From assembly GCA_030424865.1 (NCBI GenBank), contig JAUHVR010000001.1, positions 186,001-250,000 of the forward strand: a stretch of 64,000 bases of DNA, given 5' to 3'. This stretch comes from Alphaproteobacteria bacterium. GTDB taxonomy: Bacteria; Pseudomonadota; Alphaproteobacteria; Rhodobacterales; Rhodobacteraceae. Made by a program: the position numbers and the translations under genes. The notes below the pieces were generated by a model that had not been told where the DNA came from, made no database searches, and saw only the letters and a list, made by a program, of their open reading frames with translations. Below are positions 34,240 to 43,085 of this stretch, in pieces. Within the stretch, counting starts at the first letter, position 1, and each line of letters opens with the position of its first letter.

Positions 34240-35899
34240 GAGCCCGTTCGACTTTCTCGGGATAAAGTGCTGCCTTGAAGGGCGGCAACCCGACACGGCG
34301 ATAGGTCTGAAGGAAGGTTTCCTCCGGTCCCTCACGCTGCTCCAGATAGGCCTCGACGATGCGTTCGATGGCCGGCACGATTTCCTCGGCCGAGAAGCCG
34401 GGGCCGGCGCGCTCGCCAACCGCTGCTGTTTCGGTTGCGTCCCCGCCCAGCGTCACCTGGTAGTTTTCGACGCCAGCCCGGTCGAGGCCAAGGATGCCGA
34501 TATGGCCCACATGGTGGTGTCCGCAGGCGTTGATGCAGCCCGAAATCTTGATCTGCAGGTGGCCGATGTCATGTTCCAGCTTCAGCGCGTCAAAGCGTGT
34601 CGCAATTTCCTGCGCGATCGGGATCGAGCGGGCCGTGGCCAGCGCACAGTAGTCCATGCCGGGGCAGGCGATGATGTCCGAGATCAGCCCGATGTTCGAG
34701 GTCGCCAGACCATGTTCCCGCAGCTGCGCATGGATCGCAGGCAGGTCGGACTTGTGCACATGCGGCAGCACGACGTTCTGTTCGTGGCTGATGCGCAGCT
34801 CGTTGTGGCCGTACTGTTCCGCCAGATCTGCCATGACGCGCATCTGCTCGGCAGTGGCGTCGCCGGGGGTTTCGCCGTGGGCCTTCAGGCTGATCTGCAC
34901 GATGGCATAGCCCTCGGCGCGATGCTCGCGCAGGTTGGTGTCGGCCCAGCTGCGGAAGATGGGATCGGCGTCGCGGGCGGCCAGATAGGCATCGACCGGT
35001 GCGTTGCGGAAGGCGGGCGCGGCGAACTGTGCCTGAATGCCTTTCAGCATCTCCTGATCGACGCCCGAGAATTCGGGGCGCAGTTCGGCAAAGCGCGCCT
35101 CGACCAGCTCCTGGATTTTCTCCAAGCCGTTCTCATGCACGGTGATCTTGATCCGCGATTTGTACTTGTTGTCGCGGCGGCCGAGGATGTTCCAGACGCT
35201 GACGACGGCCTCGAGATAGGGCAGCAGATCGGCCTGCGGCAGGAAGTCCCGCACCACCTTGCCGATCATCGGCGTGCGGCCCAGGCCGCCGCCCACGATG
35301 ATTTCGTACCCGGCTTCGCCGTTGCGCTCGATCATGCGGATGCCGATGTCATGCGCCTTGGTCACGGCGCGGTCGTTGGGCGAGCCTGTGACCGCGATCT
35401 TGAACTTGCGCGGCAGGAACTGGAATTCCGGGTGGTCGGTGGACCACTGGCGGATCAGCTCAGCCACGGGGCGCGGATCGGCGATCTCGTCGGCGGCGGC
35501 GCCGGCGAAGTGATCGGCGGTCACGTTGCGGATGGTGTTGCCGCTGGTCTGGATGGCGTGCATCTGCACCTCGGCCAGCGCGTCCAGCATGTCGGGCACG
35601 TCGTTCAACTTGGGCCAGTTGTACTGGATGTTCTGACGCGTGGTGAAGTGGCCATAGCCTTTGTCCCAGCGTTCCGCCAGGTACGCCAACTGGCGCATCT
35701 GGCCGGAATTCAGCGTGCCATAGGGGATTGCGACCCGCAGCATATAGGCGTGCAGCTGCAGATAGAGACCGTTCATCAGGCGCAGGGGCTTGAATTCGTC
35801 CTCGGTCAACGATCCGTCAACGCGGCGTTCAACCTGGGCACGGAATTGCTTGTTGCGTTCCGCGACAAAGGCGGCGTCGAAGTCAGAGTAGGTGTACAT
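34229..35899 (-). CDS. cysI: Sulfite reductase, siroheme-containing subunit
   Basis: The ATG at 35899 has an AAGGA site and gives 556 residues. The coupled siroheme/[4Fe-4S] cysteines appear as ACPGMDYCALA near 430 and SGCINACGHHH near 473. FTTRQNIQYNW near 80 and an RKFKIAVTGSPNDR segment are nitrite/sulfite reductase repeats. It reduces sulfite to sulfide; no CysJ-type flavoprotein is in the window, so electrons probably come from ferredoxin, consistent with fpr nearby. Confidence 0.93.
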   Translation of the reverse strand: MYTYSDFDAAFVAERNKQFRAQVERRVDGSLTEDEFKPLRLMNGLYLQLHAYMLRVAIPYGTLNSGQMRQLAYLAERWDKGYGHFTTRQNIQYNWPKLNDVPDMLDALAEVQMHAIQTSGNTIRNVTADHFAGAAADEIADPRPVAELIRQWSTDHPEFQFLPRKFKIAVTGSPNDRAVTKAHDIGIRMIERNGEAGYEIIVGGGLGRTPMIGKVVRDFLPQADLLPYLEAVVSVWNILGRRDNKYKSRIKITVHENGLEKIQELVEARFAELRPEFSGVDQEMLKGIQAQFAAPAFRNAPVDAYLAARDADPIFRSWADTNLREHRAEGYAIVQISLKAHGETPGDATAEQMRVMADLAEQYGHNELRISHEQNVVLPHVHKSDLPAIHAQLREHGLATSNIGLISDIIACPGMDYCALATARSIPIAQEIATRFDALKLEHDIGHLQIKISGCINACGHHHVGHIGILGLDRAGVENYQVTLGGDATETAAVGERAGPGFSAEEIVPAIERIVEAYLEQREGPEETFLQTYRRVGLPPFKAALYPEKVERAHAA

Positions 35900-35930
35900 C
35901 GTCTTGTCCTTAAGGGGCGGGCCGGGCGCG

Positions 35931-35975
35931 TTTTTCGTCACGAAAAACGGTCAAAATTCCTGGAAGGAATTTTGG
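35931..35975. repeat. Two tandem AT-rich hairpins in the cys operon
   Basis: GTTTTTCGT/ACGAAAAAC (35931–35949) and CAAAATTCC/GGAATTTTG (35953–35975) are both perfect inverted repeats, lying between the DUF2849 stop and the cysI start. They stand out as AT-rich in a GC-rich operon. They could be an mRNA processing or attenuation site, or a small dispersed repeat. Confidence 0.6.
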
Positions 35976-35982
35976 TCCCGGC

Positions 35983-36282
35983 TCAGAGGTCCGCCTGTTT
36001 GCCGTGGAAGTAGTTCGAAGGTCCGGTGCGCCGGAAGGTTTCGCGGAAATGTGTCGGCTCCGGACCGTGCAGCCCTTCGGCCACATCCGCCAGGTAGACG
36101 CCAACGGCCTCGGAACTGCGCGCCTCGGCGTTCAGCAGCTGGATCTGCGCATCGGCCTCATCCGTCAGCACTTCGGCCTCGGACAAGTTTCGCGTCCACG
36201 CACCGTCGCGGGTCAGATAGATCACGTCACCTTCCTGCAGGGCATTGGCGGTGATCACCTTGGGGGTAAATGCCTTGGGCAT
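35983..36282 (-). CDS. DUF2849 protein
   Basis: The 99-residue protein begins MPKAFTPKVITANALQEGDV and continues VIYLTRDGAWTRNLSEAEVL, matching the small DUF2849 family found between cysG and cysI in alphaproteobacteria. No function is established. The start overlaps the cysG stop by 1 bp. The C-terminus YFHGKQADL may contact sulfite reductase, but this is speculation. Confidence 0.8.
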   Translation of the reverse strand: MPKAFTPKVITANALQEGDVIYLTRDGAWTRNLSEAEVLTDEADAQIQLLNAEARSSEAVGVYLADVAEGLHGPEPTHFRETFRRTGPSNYFHGKQADL

Positions 36283-37673
36283 CAGGCAAACTCCTGTTCA
36301 TTCGTCATGTTCGAGACCACGTCCGCCGCATCACGCGGCGCGAGGCCAAAAAGGGTCAGGGCAGGGCCGTCCATCGCGGCACCGGCCACATCGTCGGACA
36401 GCCGTCCCAGCGTCGAGCTCAGCACCCGTTGATCGGCGCGCGAGGCGTTCTCGACCAGTGTCACCGGCGTGGCAGGATCGGCGCCATGCATCATCAGGCG
36501 GCCCTGGATGAACCGCGCCGCACGCTTGCCCATGTAGATCGCGGCCACTTCCCCGGGGCGGGCCAGCACTTTCCAGTCGTGGTCGGCAAAGCCCTTGATG
36601 TCATGCCCGGTCAGGAACCGGACCGAGGAATTGCGGCCCCGCTTCGTCAGGCTTTGACCGATCGAAGCGACGGAAGCGCTGGCTGCCGTGATCCCGGGCA
36701 CGATATGCCAGGTGATCCCCGCCGCATCGACCGCGTCGATCTCTTCGTCCAGACGCCCAAAGACCGTGGGATCCCCTGATTTCAGCCGCACCACCTGCGC
36801 GCCTGCGCCCGCGTGTTCGACGATCAGCCGGTTGATCTGGTCCTGCGACATCGAGGGGCCAAAGCCCTCTTTGCCCGCGTCGACCATCACCGCCTCGCGA
36901 CGGGCCAGTTCCAGGATCTCGGGGCTGACCAGCCTGTCAAAGATCACGACATCCGCCGTATCCAGCGCCTTGCGCGCCTTCAGCGTCAAAAGTTCCGGAT
37001 CCCCCGGGCCCGAGCCGACAAAGGCGACGTGACCGGCCTTGTCCCCAGCCGCCATGTGTTCGGCCAGCAGGGTGTCCAGTGTCTGGGAAATCTCGTCCTC
37101 GCCCGAGGCGCGGGGGCCGCGGTTGAAATAGAAGTCGGCCCAGAAGTCGCGGCGGCGGCGTCCGGCGGGCAGCGCCTCGACCATCTTGCGAAAGCTCTTG
37201 CCGATCCGCGCCAGCGTGCCCAGCGTGGTGGGCAGCCGTTCTTCCAGATCGGCCTTGATCGCGCGGGCCAGAACCGGGGCCGCGCCCTCGGTGCCGATGG
37301 CCACCGTCACCGGATCACGGTCGACAATGGCAGGTGTGATGAACTGGCTGTCGGCCAGGTTGTCGACGATGTTCGTCAGGGCCCCGTCCGCGCGGGCCAA
37401 AGCGGTGGTACGCGCATCCTCGGCTGCATCCTCGTCCGCCGCATAGAACAGCACTGCGCAGGCCGCATCGCCCGGTTCCATCGCGCGGCGGACCAGGCGC
37501 AGGCGGTTGTCATCCGCCCAGGTTTCGATCTGCGCCTCGGGCGTAGGTGCAAAAACGGTGATCCGCGCCTCGGTCTTCAGCAGCAACCGCAGCTTTGCAA
37601 TGGCCGCCTCTCCGCCACCCGACAGCACAACGCGCCGTCCGGCGAGGGCGACAAAGATCGGAAAGTGTTGCAT
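36282..37673 (-). CDS. cysG: Siroheme synthase (multifunctional CysG)
   Basis: The 463-residue protein combines three modules. Residues 1–115 are the NAD-dependent precorrin-2 dehydrogenase/ferrochelatase domain (FVALAGRRVVLSGGGEAA). About 120–200 is the dimerisation domain (LPTTLGTLARIGKSFRKMV). From about 215 the uroporphyrinogen-III methyltransferase starts (VAFVGSGPGDPELLTLKA; later VVRLKSGDPTVFGR). Together they make siroheme for CysI. The ATG at 37673 is adopted; an upstream frame extends to 37718. It leads the sulfate assimilation operon and is divergent from the Lrp-type regulator. Confidence 0.93.
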   Translation of the reverse strand: MQHFPIFVALAGRRVVLSGGGEAAIAKLRLLLKTEARITVFAPTPEAQIETWADDNRLRLVRRAMEPGDAACAVLFYAADEDAAEDARTTALARADGALTNIVDNLADSQFITPAIVDRDPVTVAIGTEGAAPVLARAIKADLEERLPTTLGTLARIGKSFRKMVEALPAGRRRRDFWADFYFNRGPRASGEDEISQTLDTLLAEHMAAGDKAGHVAFVGSGPGDPELLTLKARKALDTADVVIFDRLVSPEILELARREAVMVDAGKEGFGPSMSQDQINRLIVEHAGAGAQVVRLKSGDPTVFGRLDEEIDAVDAAGITWHIVPGITAASASVASIGQSLTKRGRNSSVRFLTGHDIKGFADHDWKVLARPGEVAAIYMGKRAARFIQGRLMMHGADPATPVTLVENASRADQRVLSSTLGRLSDDVAGAAMDGPALTLFGLAPRDAADVVSNMTNEQEFA

Positions 37674-37709
37674 GGGGCGCGGCTCCGGCACTGTGTTTGG
37701 ACCTGATAT

Positions 37710-37768
37710 ATAGAACAATTTCCCGATATCCCGCCACCTGCTTGCGAAAACAAGTACGTTTGTTCTAT
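37710..37768. promoter_or_regulatory. Inverted repeat in the cysG/Lrp divergent promoter region
   Basis: ATAGAACAA at 37710–37718 is repeated inverted as TTGTTCTAT at 37760–37768. The arms are 50 bp apart centre to centre, roughly five helical turns. The pair lies in the AT-rich gap between cysG and the Lrp/AsnC gene and is a reasonable site for that regulator or another sulfur regulator. Confidence 0.5.
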
Positions 37769-37817
37769 GTTGTGGGCCAATCGGGATGAGCGTTTCGCCA
37801 AAGGGGCATCGAACAGA

Positions 37818-38279
37818 ATGGACGTACGGATCGACGAGACGGATCGGAAAATCCTCAAGGAGTTGCAGCGCGACGCCAGCCAGTCGCTGGACGAGATTGC
37901 GCGTGAAGTGGGGTCGTCAAAGACCCCGGTCTGGAACCGAATCCGCAAGATGCGCGAGGCCGGTGTTCTTGGAAAACAGACTGTCGAGCTGGACGCCGAG
38001 GCGCTTGGGTTCGAGGCCTGTTTCTTTGTGCTGATCCGAACCTCGGAACACGAGGCCGACTGGCAGCGTCGTTTCCTTGAGGCGCTGCGCCAGAGACCCG
38101 AGGTGCAGGAAGCGCACCGGCTGGCCGGGGACATCGACTATATCCTGAAGGTGCGGGTGCAGAACGCGCGGGCTTATGACGCCTTTTACCAGGCGCTGAT
38201 TTCCGAGGTGCGGGTGCACAATGTCACCGCGCTTTTGTCGATGGAAGAGATCAAGTCGACCACGGCCCTGCCGCTTTAG
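37818..38279 (+). CDS. Lrp/AsnC family transcriptional regulator
   Basis: The ATG at 37818 gives 153 residues. Residues 1–60 form the AsnC-type helix-turn-helix (RIDETDRKILKELQRDASQS, then SSKTPVWNRIRKMREAGVL), and about 70–150 the RAM effector domain with VQEAHRLAGDIDYILKV. It is divergent from cysG and probably controls sulfur assimilation in response to an amino acid such as cysteine; the effector is unknown. Its stop overlaps that of the convergent P450. Confidence 0.9.
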   Translation: MDVRIDETDRKILKELQRDASQSLDEIAREVGSSKTPVWNRIRKMREAGVLGKQTVELDAEALGFEACFFVLIRTSEHEADWQRRFLEALRQRPEVQEAHRLAGDIDYILKVRVQNARAYDAFYQALISEVRVHNVTALLSMEEIKSTTALPL

Positions 38280-39448
38280 ACGGTGACCTGCAGCTGCTCG
38301 AGCCCGTGGAAGTGATAGCTGTTGGCATAGCGCGGCGGCGTGGCCAGCCGCAGGTTGGGGCAACGGTCAAAGAGGATCGGCAGGGCGATCTGCAGTTCCA
38401 GTCGCGCCAGCGGGGCACCCACGCAGAAGTGCAAACCTCCGCCGAAGCTGGTGTTGGTCTGCACCGAGCGGGCGGGGTTGAAACGATGGGGATCTTGCCA
38501 GACGGCGGGGTCCCGGTTGGCGGCCCCCAGCAGCAGCGCGACCTGGTCGCCGCGCTGGAAGGTGTGGCCAAAAACCTCTGTCTCGTCATAGGCATAGCGG
38601 GTGAACATATGCAGCGGCGGATCGAGGCGCAGGATTTCCTCGGTGATGCTCTGCGCGGTCTCTGAGGTCGGGACAACGCCTTCGTCCAGCAGCAGTTTCA
38701 CCCCGTTGCCCATGCTGTGCACCGTGGCTTCGTGACCGGCGTTCAGAAGCAGAATGCAGGTGGTGATCAGCTCGGGGGTCGAGAGCTTTTCGCCATCCTC
38801 TTCGGCGGCAATCAACTGCGTGATCAGATCGTCACGCGGGTCGTTGCGCCGCGCGTCGATGTAGTCGGTCAGGAAACCCGTGAACTCGGTCGAGGCCTGT
38901 GCCGCCGCCTCTTCGATCGCGCGATCGCGGCGCGCCATGTACATGGCGACCATGGCGTTGGACCAGGCCAGAAGCTGGTCGGCCATATCGTCCGGCACGC
39001 CCAACAGACGGGCAATGACGATCACCGGAATGCGCTGGCAATAGGTCTGAAGCAGGTCAAAGTCGCCGGATGGAAACCCATCGATCAGTTGGTGTGACAG
39101 CGCAGCAATCTCGGGCCCCAGGGCCGCGATCCGGCGCGAGGTAAAGGCCCGCAGCACCAACCCGCGCAGCCGGGTGTGGCGGGGCGGTTCCAGCTCGAGC
39201 ATCGAATGCGCCTCGATGTCGTAGAACGGTTTCAGATGCGGCGGCACCTCGGGCGCCATCTCGGACGGAACCTCGCGCCCGAACCGCCGGTCCTTGAGCA
39301 GGGCATTGACCGCCGCGTGGCTGGCCGCAGCGGGCATCTTGTAGTCCTCCCAGAACACAAGGTCCCCCATGCCGCGCAGGCGGTCATAAAAGGGGTAGGG
39401 GTTCTGGACAAACTCGGGATCGGTCGGGGATTGGCGGATCGTCTTCAT
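38276..39448 (-). CDS. Cytochrome P450 (bacterial class I type)
   Basis: The 390-residue protein carries the heme-binding FGGGLHFCVGAPLARLE with C342 as thiolate ligand, the K-helix ITEEILRLDPP (ExxR) near 268, and an I-helix LLLNAGHEATVHSMG where the usual acid-alcohol pair is E-A-T. HTRLRGLVLRAFTSRR is the C-helix. It resembles soluble CYP107/CYP116-like hydroxylases that need a ferredoxin partner. No ferredoxin gene adjoins it. The substrate is unknown. Confidence 0.9.
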   Translation of the reverse strand: MKTIRQSPTDPEFVQNPYPFYDRLRGMGDLVFWEDYKMPAAASHAAVNALLKDRRFGREVPSEMAPEVPPHLKPFYDIEAHSMLELEPPRHTRLRGLVLRAFTSRRIAALGPEIAALSHQLIDGFPSGDFDLLQTYCQRIPVIVIARLLGVPDDMADQLLAWSNAMVAMYMARRDRAIEEAAAQASTEFTGFLTDYIDARRNDPRDDLITQLIAAEEDGEKLSTPELITTCILLLNAGHEATVHSMGNGVKLLLDEGVVPTSETAQSITEEILRLDPPLHMFTRYAYDETEVFGHTFQRGDQVALLLGAANRDPAVWQDPHRFNPARSVQTNTSFGGGLHFCVGAPLARLELQIALPILFDRCPNLRLATPPRYANSYHFHGLEQLQVTV

Positions 39449-39508
39449 GGGCAGAGCTTTGCCCGCAGGGGCTGGTCAAGGCAAGGTGGCTCTTGTTAGG
39501 TCATGGGC

Positions 39509-41260
39509 ATGAAAGTTGCCCGCCTGTCCCGCGTCGCCGCCATGGCGCTGATCCTGGCCGCTGCCGCTTTGGTCGCGGGCGGCGTCTGGGTGTTCAGCTA
39601 CCGACAGGCCCTGGATCAGGCGGCCGCCCGCGGCCAATCGGATCTGGCACTGGCTGCCGACCGGCTGCAGGCACAGCTGCGGCGGTTTCAGGAGATGGCG
39701 GTCTTGCTGGCCGATCACCCGGCGCTTGTTGATCTGGCATCGGGCGGGGATGTCGAGGCGGCGCAGGCGCTGCTGCTGGCCGCGAACGACAAGACCGGTG
39801 CGTTGAACCTTGTCTTTGTCTCGACCGACCGTCGGGTACTGGCCTCGGCCACGCCCGAGGTCGAGGCCGGACTGGCCCAGTCCCATTATGTCACCCGCGC
39901 CCTGCAAGGCGCGCTGGGATCGGACTACGGCTTCTTTGGCACGGATCACCGGCGTGCGTATTTCTATGCCGCCCCCTATTTTGAACCGGGCGGGAATGTG
40001 GGCGGCGTGCTGGTGGTTGTCGTTGACATCGACAATGTAGAGTTTGCCTGGCGCGGCTCGAACCCCTCGATCTTTTTCACTGGCCGCGATGGTGCCGTCT
40101 TTGTCACCAACCGAAGCGAACTGTTGTCCTGGCAACGCAGCCCGGCCGACGGACCGTTGATTGCGCCGGGCAAGAGCGAGACGGACTATGGTCGCCGCAT
40201 CGTCGGCGGGCACGAGCTTTGGTATGGCGACTGGGGCGTCTATGTGCCATCGCCGGGGCTGCATCTTCAGCGGCATCTGCCGGTGATCGACATGACAGGT
40301 GAGACGCTGATCGACCTTGCCCCGGCTCGGCGGCTGGCGGCCTTGCAGGCCGCGGTTGTCGTTGCCGTGCTCTTGTTCTTCAGCGCCTTGCTGTTCCTGA
40401 CAACCGAACGCCGCCGTGCCCTGGCCGAGGCCAACGCCAAGCTTGAGGCGCGTGTCAGCGAGCGCACGCGCGCGCTGGTCGGCGCGAACGAGGCGCTGCG
40501 GCGCGAGGTGACCGAGCGGCAAGAGGCCGAGGCGGCGCTGAAGCTTGCGCAGGCGGAACTGGTGCAGGCGGGCAAGCTTTCGGCGCTGGGCAAAATGTCG
40601 GCAGGGATCAGTCACGAGTTGAACCAGCCGCTGATGGCGATCCGCTCTTTTGCCGAAAACGGCGAGGCCTTTCTGGAACGGGGCCGCACGGACCGGGTGG
40701 TCGACAACCTGAACCGCATTTCGGACATGGCGCGGCGCATGGGACGGATCATCAAGAACCTGCGGGCCTTTGCGCGGCAGGAAAGTGAACCGCTCAGCCG
40801 GGTCGATATCGTCGCGGTCCTGCAAAGCGCGATCGAACTGGCCGAGGGGCGGCTCAAGACGTCGGACGTGACGCTGCATTGGGCACCGCCCCCGGGCCCG
40901 GTCTGGGTGCGCGGCGGCGAGGTCCGGCTGGGGCAGGTCTTTGTGAACCTGATCGGCAACGCCGCTGACGCGATGGAGGGCGCGCCGCGCCGCGAGCTGT
41001 TTGTCGAGGTCCATCAAGAAGCACCGCTGAAAGTCACGGTGCGCGACACGGGGCCCGGGTTGCACGATCCGGAAAAGATCTTCGATCCGTTCTACACCAC
41101 CAAGGCCGTCGGCGATGGTGAAAGCATGGGGCTTGGCCTGTCGATCAGCTATGGCCTTGTGCAAAGTTTTGGCGGCACGATCCAGGGTGCAAATGCGCCG
41201 GACGGTGGCGCTGTTTTCACAGTGGAACTTGAACTTTGGCCTAACGAGGTGGCTGCATGA
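39509..41260 (+). CDS. dctB: C4-dicarboxylate sensor histidine kinase DctB
   Basis: The 583-residue membrane kinase has TM1 at about 9–30, a periplasmic double-Cache region (about 35–275, with TDHRRAYFYAAPYFEPGG), TM2 at about 279–298 and a linker coiled coil to 355. The dimerisation helix is GKMSAGISHELNQPLMAIRS with phospho-acceptor H369. The ATPase has VFVNLIGNAADAM (N-box), VRDTGPGL (G1) and GLGLSISYGLV (G2). The ATG at 39509 has TTAGG 8 bp upstream, better spaced than 39503. It overlaps dctD by 4 bp. Confidence 0.9.
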   Translation: MKVARLSRVAAMALILAAAALVAGGVWVFSYRQALDQAAARGQSDLALAADRLQAQLRRFQEMAVLLADHPALVDLASGGDVEAAQALLLAANDKTGALNLVFVSTDRRVLASATPEVEAGLAQSHYVTRALQGALGSDYGFFGTDHRRAYFYAAPYFEPGGNVGGVLVVVVDIDNVEFAWRGSNPSIFFTGRDGAVFVTNRSELLSWQRSPADGPLIAPGKSETDYGRRIVGGHELWYGDWGVYVPSPGLHLQRHLPVIDMTGETLIDLAPARRLAALQAAVVVAVLLFFSALLFLTTERRRALAEANAKLEARVSERTRALVGANEALRREVTERQEAEAALKLAQAELVQAGKLSALGKMSAGISHELNQPLMAIRSFAENGEAFLERGRTDRVVDNLNRISDMARRMGRIIKNLRAFARQESEPLSRVDIVAVLQSAIELAEGRLKTSDVTLHWAPPPGPVWVRGGEVRLGQVFVNLIGNAADAMEGAPRRELFVEVHQEAPLKVTVRDTGPGLHDPEKIFDPFYTTKAVGDGESMGLGLSISYGLVQSFGGTIQGANAPDGGAVFTVELELWPNEVAA

Positions 41261-42486
41261 CCCGACGGGTTCTACTGGTGGATGACGATGCCGCAGTGCG
41301 CGAGGCGCTGGGCCAGACGCTGGAGCTGAATGACTTTGACGCCGTGACGGCTGGCAGTTTTGTCGAGGCCAAGGATCTGATCACGGCGGATTTTGCGGGT
41401 GTCATCGTCTCGGACATCCGGATGCCGGGGCGGGATGGGTTTCACCTGCTGGGCTATGCGCACGAACAGGACCCCGACTTGCCGGTGATCCTGCTGACCG
41501 GCGAGGGCGACATCCCGATGACCGTGCGTGCCATGCGCGAAGGGGCCTTCAACTTTCTCGAAAAACCCTGTGCTCCCAGCGATCTTGTGGCCGTCATCGA
41601 ACGGGGCTTGCGCGCCCGGAACCTGGTGCTGGACAACCGCCGCCTGCGCGAAGAGCGCGAATCCGGCGATCCCGCCGCGCGCATGCTGTTCGGCAAATCC
41701 GATCTCGCCGAAGCCCTGCGCGCCAAGGCCCGTGCGGCCGCTGGCTCGGGCGCGGATGTTCTGATCACCGGGCCAAGGGGCTCGGGCGTCTCGAAGGTGG
41801 CCGAGGCCATCCACTTGTGTTCCCTTCGCGCCAAGGGCCCTTTCGAAAAGCGCGCGGCCCAGACGCTGGGACGCCACGACCTTGGACCGTTGGTGCAGCA
41901 CTGCGCAGGGGGAACGCTGTTTCTGGACCGGATCGCCGACATGTCGATGGACGGGCAACTGGCGCTGTTCGACCTGCTCGAGGCCGCCGACACCGATGTC
42001 TGCGTGATCGCCGGTGGGACGGACGACATGGCGAAACAGGTGCAGGACGGGCAGTTTCTGGCCGACCTTTATTACCGGCTGTCGGTCATGGAAGTCCGCA
42101 TCCCGGCGCTGTCGGAACGTCCCGAGGACATCCCGGTACTGTTCCGTCACTATGTGGAACAGGCCGCCGAACAAGCGGGTCTGACCGCGCCCGAGATCAC
42201 CTCGGACGTGGTGGCGGGCCTTGTTGCGCGGGAATGGCCGGGCAACGCGCGGGCGTTGATGAGCACGGCGATGCGCTTTGTCCTTGGGTTGGCCGAACCG
42301 GAAGAGGGCGCCGCCGAACCGGGATTGACGGAACGATTGGCACAGGTGGAACGGTCGCTTCTGACCGAGGCGCTGCGCACCTCCAAGGGGCAGGCCTCTG
42401 CCGCCGCCAAGGCGCTGAAGCTTCCGCGCAAGACCTTTTACGACAAGCTGACGAAATACAGCATCCGGCCCGAGGACTATCGTTAG
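41257..42486 (+). CDS. dctD: DctD-like response regulator with degenerate AAA+ module
   Basis: The 409-residue protein has an intact receiver (D9–D11, phospho-acceptor D53, K103) and a Fis-type helix-turn-helix at the C-terminus (ASAAAKALKLPRKTFYDKL). The central domain is altered throughout. Walker A reads GPRGSGVSK at 172–180, with Val for the lysine. The segment that should carry FGHEKGAFTGA is missing (about 30 residues shorter). Walker B reads LFLDRI at 221–226, with Arg for the glutamate, and the arginine in FRxDLYYRL is lost (FLADLYYRL). It is therefore unlikely to hydrolyse ATP or contact sigma-54, and may act as a conventional activator. Confidence 0.9.
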   Translation: MTRRVLLVDDDAAVREALGQTLELNDFDAVTAGSFVEAKDLITADFAGVIVSDIRMPGRDGFHLLGYAHEQDPDLPVILLTGEGDIPMTVRAMREGAFNFLEKPCAPSDLVAVIERGLRARNLVLDNRRLREERESGDPAARMLFGKSDLAEALRAKARAAAGSGADVLITGPRGSGVSKVAEAIHLCSLRAKGPFEKRAAQTLGRHDLGPLVQHCAGGTLFLDRIADMSMDGQLALFDLLEAADTDVCVIAGGTDDMAKQVQDGQFLADLYYRLSVMEVRIPALSERPEDIPVLFRHYVEQAAEQAGLTAPEITSDVVAGLVAREWPGNARALMSTAMRFVLGLAEPEEGAAEPGLTERLAQVERSLLTEALRTSKGQASAAAKALKLPRKTFYDKLTKYSIRPEDYR

Positions 42487-42626
42487 TCACGCGCGCCTTG
42501 CGGGCAGCGCCTTTGCGAGATGCCAGTTCGGCGCGGCGGCGGACTGCATGGATCCGGTTGTTTTCATCTGTTCAAGGTGCCAACGGCCGATCATTGTCGG
42601 CGGAAATTCTGGAAGGGAGCGACAGA

Positions 42627-43037
42627 ATGAATGTAGACGGAGGATGTTTGTGCGGCGCCATCACCTATAGGGCGGTCGTCAATCCGGACCGCTGTGTGAT
42701 CTGCCATTGCAAGACCTGCCAGGTCAACTCCGGCACAGCCTTTGGCTGGGTTGTCCACGTTCAGGATCGACAGTTTGACCTGACGCGCGGCGCATTGAAG
42801 GTTTGTGAAACCACGGCTGACAGCGGGCGACGCCGGTGTCTGAGTTTTTGCGGTGACTGCGGAACTCGAATTCATGCACACACACCCGACCTGCCGGACA
42901 GTTTCTTCGGCCTGAGGGTCGGCACCGTCAATCAGCGTGATCGTCTTGCGCCGAAGACGCAGGTCTGGTGCCGGTCTGCGCAGCCTTGGGCCCTGGACCT
43001 GTCGCAGGTTCCCGGCATCGAAACGCAGGGCAGATAA
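42627..43037 (+). CDS. GFA family zinc protein
   Basis: AAGGGAGC precedes ATG 42627; the product has 136 residues. Zinc-binding cysteines appear as GGCLCGAITY near residue 6, CHCKTCQ near 27 and FCGDCGTRIH near 75, the GFA/CENP-V-like pattern. The family is named for glutathione-dependent formaldehyde-activating enzyme, but that activity is disputed and most members have unknown function. It is not coupled to its neighbours. Confidence 0.85.
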   Translation: MNVDGGCLCGAITYRAVVNPDRCVICHCKTCQVNSGTAFGWVVHVQDRQFDLTRGALKVCETTADSGRRRCLSFCGDCGTRIHAHTPDLPDSFFGLRVGTVNQRDRLAPKTQVWCRSAQPWALDLSQVPGIETQGR

Positions 43038-43085
43038 CGTGTGTCCTGCCCTGCGATATCGCAAGTGTTGCTTCGTGGGCGCGCG

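Noticed and set aside
41257-42486. Calling DctD a sigma-54-dependent activator
   Set aside because: The sigma-54 contact loop and both ATPase motifs are absent, so the usual label would be misleading.
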